From Oceanospirillum sp047518265 (GTDB lineage: Bacteria; Pseudomonadota; Gammaproteobacteria; Pseudomonadales; Halomonadaceae), in assembly GCA_047518265.1 (NCBI GenBank), contig JAKZRG010000008.1, positions 1 to 64,000 of the forward strand: 64,000 nt of DNA. Reading direction: 5' to 3'. Below, one piece after another: positions 61,215 through 64,000 of this stretch. Each line of letters begins with the position of its first letter. Positions within the stretch are counted from its first letter, which is position 1. Position numbers and translations under genes: made by a program. The notes below the pieces were generated by a model. That model did not search any database, was not told where the DNA came from, and was given only the letters and a program-made list of their open reading frames with translations.

Positions 61215-62636
61215 TCAGTCACACTCAGTCAATGTATAGCCTTTATCTTCTTCTCCATACTTAAGAGTATAAACACTTTTATACCCCAGCTCTTCAGCGT
61301 AAGGTAACCGGGATTGTCCTATTTTATGCAGTACAATGTCGCCATTGGGGCCACCACAAACAGAAATATAGGCAAAATGATCTACACCACAGGCTGTTTT
61401 ACCGACTTCTATATTGGCATTTAACAGTGATTGCTCACTGTCTACAGGTGATAAGCCAGTCGATTCTTCACACTGAAGAGTGCCCCGGTCTTTATAAACC
61501 AACATGCTTGGTTCATAGATGCCTTCATAGCCAGGGGTATCAATGTCAACCTTGTTCAGTTCAACATCATAGTTATCAGTATTAACTTCTATCAGAAACT
61601 CTGGTTCCTGATTTGACCGTATCTGCTCAATATCATTCGCCACATAACGATCAAACATTGCCAGCAATAACTGAATATCGCTGCTGGCAATATATTTACT
61701 GTAACATGCGTATGTCTGTTCTTCGCCATGATAGGTTAGGCTCGAACTACTATTATCCACAACAGTAATATATTCCTCATACCCCGGAGTAGGGTCCATA
61801 CAATCAATTAGAGTTGTATCTACTTCTTTTGTAATTTCAATAATACTTAAGAAGTCTAATACCTCTTGAGGCATATTTTCTATTGAATAACTTATCTCTT
61901 TATCATCAGGAGCAAATCGGGCAATAAAACTTTGGCTATCATTCTGCCAAATACAGTTGTCGCAGACATAATCATCACCTCGGGCCAATAAGAAGGCTTG
62001 CACATACCAACCTGCTAAAGATTCTGGATGACTGCTACTGTCTACTTCAGATATCAAGGCTTTCACCGTTGGCCAGTCATAATTGCAGCCTGAATAGCCA
62101 CAAATCCCATCCTGTGTGTTTGTCGTATATTTATTGGCAATTTTGACTTTATTTTCCAGAGTTTCGGCATCACTATTTAACGCACCATCAGCAATTTGCT
62201 TGGCAATAGAGGCTAGGGTTGCTATTCCACTGTCCAGGCGTTCGGTATAAAATTCTAGTCCTTCTGTATCGGCATCACGGTTAAACATCTGTTGGTACAA
62301 GCCATTAATCAGTTCTGAGTTAGAAAGGTGACCATAGTTATCCATATACTCAACTGAGCTACCAAAGGCATTCAAGACAGGATAAAGGTTATTACTGCTA
62401 GAAAGCCTATTTGTCCAATATTCCAACCCGGAAACATCTGCAGGACGACCATAGTAAGCCACATACATCTCTTGCATAGTTTCTTCAGAATCTGTAGTAG
62501 GGGCTGGTGTGCATCCAGAATCAGAACATTCTTGAGAATAGGTTTGGTGTGATAGAAATAATATGAGTGTTACTAATAAGTATTTGATAGATCTAGACAA
62601 CAGAAAAGAAACTATAAGGGTAGGGCTGATAGGCAT
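61215..62636 (-). CDS. secreted DUF4214 domain protein
   Basis: A 473-residue protein with an N-terminal signal (SIKYLLVTLILFLSHQTYS) and a DUF4214 domain (about 50-170: EMYVAYYGRPADVSGLEYWTNRL, YQQMFNRDADTEGLEFYTERL, SIAKQIADGA). The rest (about 190-470) has several cysteine pairs and is not recognised. DUF4214 is common in secreted, often Ca-binding or surface-layer-like proteins. No secretion-system gene adjoins it. Monocistronic as far as can be seen. Confidence 0.82.
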   Translation of the reverse strand: MPISPTLIVSFLLSRSIKYLLVTLILFLSHQTYSQECSDSGCTPAPTTDSEETMQEMYVAYYGRPADVSGLEYWTNRLSSSNNLYPVLNAFGSSVEYMDNYGHLSNSELINGLYQQMFNRDADTEGLEFYTERLDSGIATLASIAKQIADGALNSDAETLENKVKIANKYTTNTQDGICGYSGCNYDWPTVKALISEVDSSSHPESLAGWYVQAFLLARGDDYVCDNCIWQNDSQSFIARFAPDDKEISYSIENMPQEVLDFLSIIEITKEVDTTLIDCMDPTPGYEEYITVVDNSSSSLTYHGEEQTYACYSKYIASSDIQLLLAMFDRYVANDIEQIRSNQEPEFLIEVNTDNYDVELNKVDIDTPGYEGIYEPSMLVYKDRGTLQCEESTGLSPVDSEQSLLNANIEVGKTACGVDHFAYISVCGGPNGDIVLHKIGQSRLPYAEELGYKSVYTLKYGEEDKGYTLTECD

Positions 62637-62786
62637 AATATATACTCATCCGTGTAATATTTATCAATCATCTGAAAAATTAGTATCTCAAAAGTAAATA
62701 AAAAAATATATTGGGTGTTTGTTTATGAAATGTAGCAAAAGAGTACCGCTAAAATATGGTTTGAATAAAAGCTCTGACCTCTCAGG

Positions 62787-63800
62787 TTATAATGGATTGC
62801 TGCTCTCCAAAATTAAAGGTGTATTCAGGAGCTTAAACTGAATTACAGACTTTGATGGCTGCCAATACACTTTATTATCGTCAACCCACGGGCTTACCAG
62901 AGACACTCCCGGAACATCTACCTGCTTAAATTGATGATCAATTAACTCTAGATAGGTTACGCGTCCCTGATTATCCGCTACGGTTAGCGTGTTGTTTATC
63001 AATACGGGTTGTTGTAGCCCCGCTTCACTGATTAATTGCAGCCACAGCAAACGTCCCGTGTGTTGTCGCATAATTTGTATGATGCCATCGGATCTGGGGA
63101 GATAAATATTGCCCGCTGCCAAGATTGGGCTTAATTCATTGGTAGCGTCTAGATTTTTCTGCCAGATGACTCTTCCTTCAGTCGGACTAATCGCCAGCAG
63201 ATCTCCCGAATAGGTCGTGATAAAAATGAGTTCTTGGCCAGCTTGCGGTTGATAAATCAATTCTTGATCAAAAGCTTGTTGCCAAAGTAACTCTCCATCT
63301 TCTGGATTAAGCCCCCAAACTTCAGCGCCCTGACCTCCAACAACGAGCACACCATTTTTTAAGGTTGGTGGGTATAACCAGCCGTCAAACTGGCGTTGCC
63401 ACAGTACTTTTTTAGTTGTTAGATCCAATGCCCAGATACGCCCATCTCTAGCGGTCAAATAGGCAGTGTTATCTCTGGCTATAGGAGAAAAAACAATCCC
63501 CCCTCCATGTTGCCAAAGCAGTTGCCCCGTTTTAGCCGATAGCACCTGTAGACCTTGGCTACTGCCCACCAATAAAGATTCTCCCGTTAACACTGGCTCA
63601 AAAGTTTGTAGCTTGTTTAATGTTTGCCAAACTAGACGTCCTGTTTGTAGATCAAAATTCGAAATGCCGTCTTGAGAGATAATTAAGCGTTTTTGTTGAT
63701 ATAAGGGGTTGGTAGGATAGCTGATCTCTGCCGCCGCTGGAGATAGGCCGGTTAATATCAGTGTAATAAGCATAAAGAGTTGCCTGCTTATCTGGTTCAT
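62787..63800 (-). CDS. PQQ-like beta-propeller protein
   Basis: A 337-residue exported protein with a signal peptide (QLFMLITLILTGLSPAAA). Repeated blades carry the motif around QTGRLVWQ, KTGQLLWQ, TTKKVLWQ, EDGELLWQ, TEGRVIWQ and HTGRLLWLQ, at about 40-residue spacing, so about seven blades. It lacks catalytic residues of PQQ dehydrogenases. It resembles BamB-type or structural propellers. It lies 43 bases downstream of the DUF3179 gene and is probably co-transcribed with it. Confidence 0.88.
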   Translation of the reverse strand: MNQISRQLFMLITLILTGLSPAAAEISYPTNPLYQQKRLIISQDGISNFDLQTGRLVWQTLNKLQTFEPVLTGESLLVGSSQGLQVLSAKTGQLLWQHGGGIVFSPIARDNTAYLTARDGRIWALDLTTKKVLWQRQFDGWLYPPTLKNGVLVVGGQGAEVWGLNPEDGELLWQQAFDQELIYQPQAGQELIFITTYSGDLLAISPTEGRVIWQKNLDATNELSPILAAGNIYLPRSDGIIQIMRQHTGRLLWLQLISEAGLQQPVLINNTLTVADNQGRVTYLELIDHQFKQVDVPGVSLVSPWVDDNKVYWQPSKSVIQFKLLNTPLILESSNPL

Positions 63801-63843
63801 AGATATTTCCCTCCCTACTTCATTGAGTACACTCTATTGCTCC

Positions 63844-64000
63844 TCAAGGCACAGAAAATACCTGAGTGCTGGGGTGGAAGGTGTACCAAGCAAACCAGAA
63901 ACCCACTATAGCGGGAAGTAATTCGCCTTGTTTGTTGGTGATATAGGCATTTTCAGCCCGGCTATCCCAGTGTACCTGATAGTTTTCCCCCGCCAGCTGA
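63844..64000 (-). CDS. DUF3179 domain protein (C-terminal fragment, cut by right edge)
   Basis: Only the last 51 codons are inside the window. The reading frame ends with the pattern AIVGFWFAWYTFHPSTQVF, where GFWFAWYxFHPxT is the classic DUF3179 C-terminal signature. The family is found in exported proteins of unknown role. It is followed after 43 bases by the PQQ-like propeller gene on the same strand. Start and signal peptide lie beyond the right edge. Confidence 0.85.
   Translation of the reverse strand, partial: QLAGENYQVHWDSRAENAYITNKQGELLPAIVGFWFAWYTFHPSTQVFSVP

Noticed and set aside
61022..61222. Open frame of 66 codons on the minus strand with a hydrophobic stretch
   Set aside because: No ribosome site, overlaps the end of the DUF4214 gene, composition like non-coding AT-rich DNA.
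1..64000. tRNA, rRNA, CRISPR array, insertion sequence or prophage
   Set aside because: No tRNA-like cloverleaf, no regularly spaced repeats, no transposase or phage proteins were seen on either strand.

Overview
The window looks like chromosomal DNA from a marine-type gammaproteobacterium, probably near the Oceanospirillales/Pseudomonadales. This is judged from gene content and from a base composition that looks to be in the low-to-mid 40s % GC by eye, not computed. Supporting genes are two-subunit bacterioferritin with Bfd, thiBPQ, malate:quinone oxidoreductase, a short signal-peptide ATP-dependent DNA ligase, DUF3461, many LysR regulators and several GGDEF proteins. I see no rRNA, tRNA, insertion sequence, prophage or CRISPR array. 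Both edges cut genes: a LivF-type ATPase on the left and a DUF3179 protein on the right.

Layout. 1-5.1 kb: the ATPase end of a branched-chain-amino-acid-type ABC transporter, divergent from a hybrid sensor kinase and its OmpR-type regulator. 5.2-12.9 kb: an ArsR regulator divergent from two small dimeric alpha/beta-barrel proteins, YkvA/DUF1232, a lipoprotein di-heme peroxidase, a LysR/LysE pair, a RIO kinase, DUF3461 and a DNA ligase with a signal peptide. 13.4-16.1 kb: the most notable locus, a bufferin-type RiPP operon with precursor BufA1, MNIO enzyme BufB, partner BufC and a DoxX membrane protein. 16.2-20.3 kb: a small membrane protein behind a good Fur-box match, an MFS exporter, a ribbon-helix-helix protein, DJ-1/PfpI, and MarR divergent from a VOC protein across a large inverted-repeat operator. 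20.3-27.8 kb: a Na/Pi cotransporter-like protein, a GAF-PAS-GGDEF-EAL protein and a lipoprotein with three 114-residue repeats.

27.8-36 kb: thiQ-thiP-thiB divergent from a probable thiamine kinase, an L-lactate-dehydrogenase-family enzyme, a minimal AraC-type protein, and an unusual fusion of a CPFC-containing DsbA/FrnE-like domain to a degenerate receiver and an intact GGEEF cyclase. 36-46.3 kb: a dCache chemoreceptor, a monooxygenase-fold membrane protein, a GST, LysR/LysE, LuxR and LysR regulators, then a GlcD-type flavoprotein with a solitary TRAP solute-binding protein. 46.4-52 kb: a 1473-residue hybrid kinase preceded on the same strand by a periplasmic binding protein. 52.3-53.8 kb: iron storage, with two complementary Bfr subunits convergent with Bfd, which has a Fur-box-like palindrome. 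53.8-64 kb: GlxA-type regulator, DUF1272, cysteine hydrolase, PAS-GGDEF, DUF3820, Mqo, a zinc-type CZB-GGDEF cyclase, DUF4214, a PQQ-like beta-propeller protein and the DUF3179 fragment.

How they connect. Metal handling recurs: bufferin (copper by family knowledge), Bfr/Bfd and two Fur-like boxes (iron), and a CZB domain (zinc). Four c-di-GMP proteins have different sensory inputs. Lactate/2-hydroxyacid oxidation, TRAP binding protein, Mqo and the thiamine genes suggest an organic-acid-consuming heterotroph. Start codons were moved from the longest open frame wherever a Shine-Dalgarno site or family length favoured another start, and this is stated per gene.
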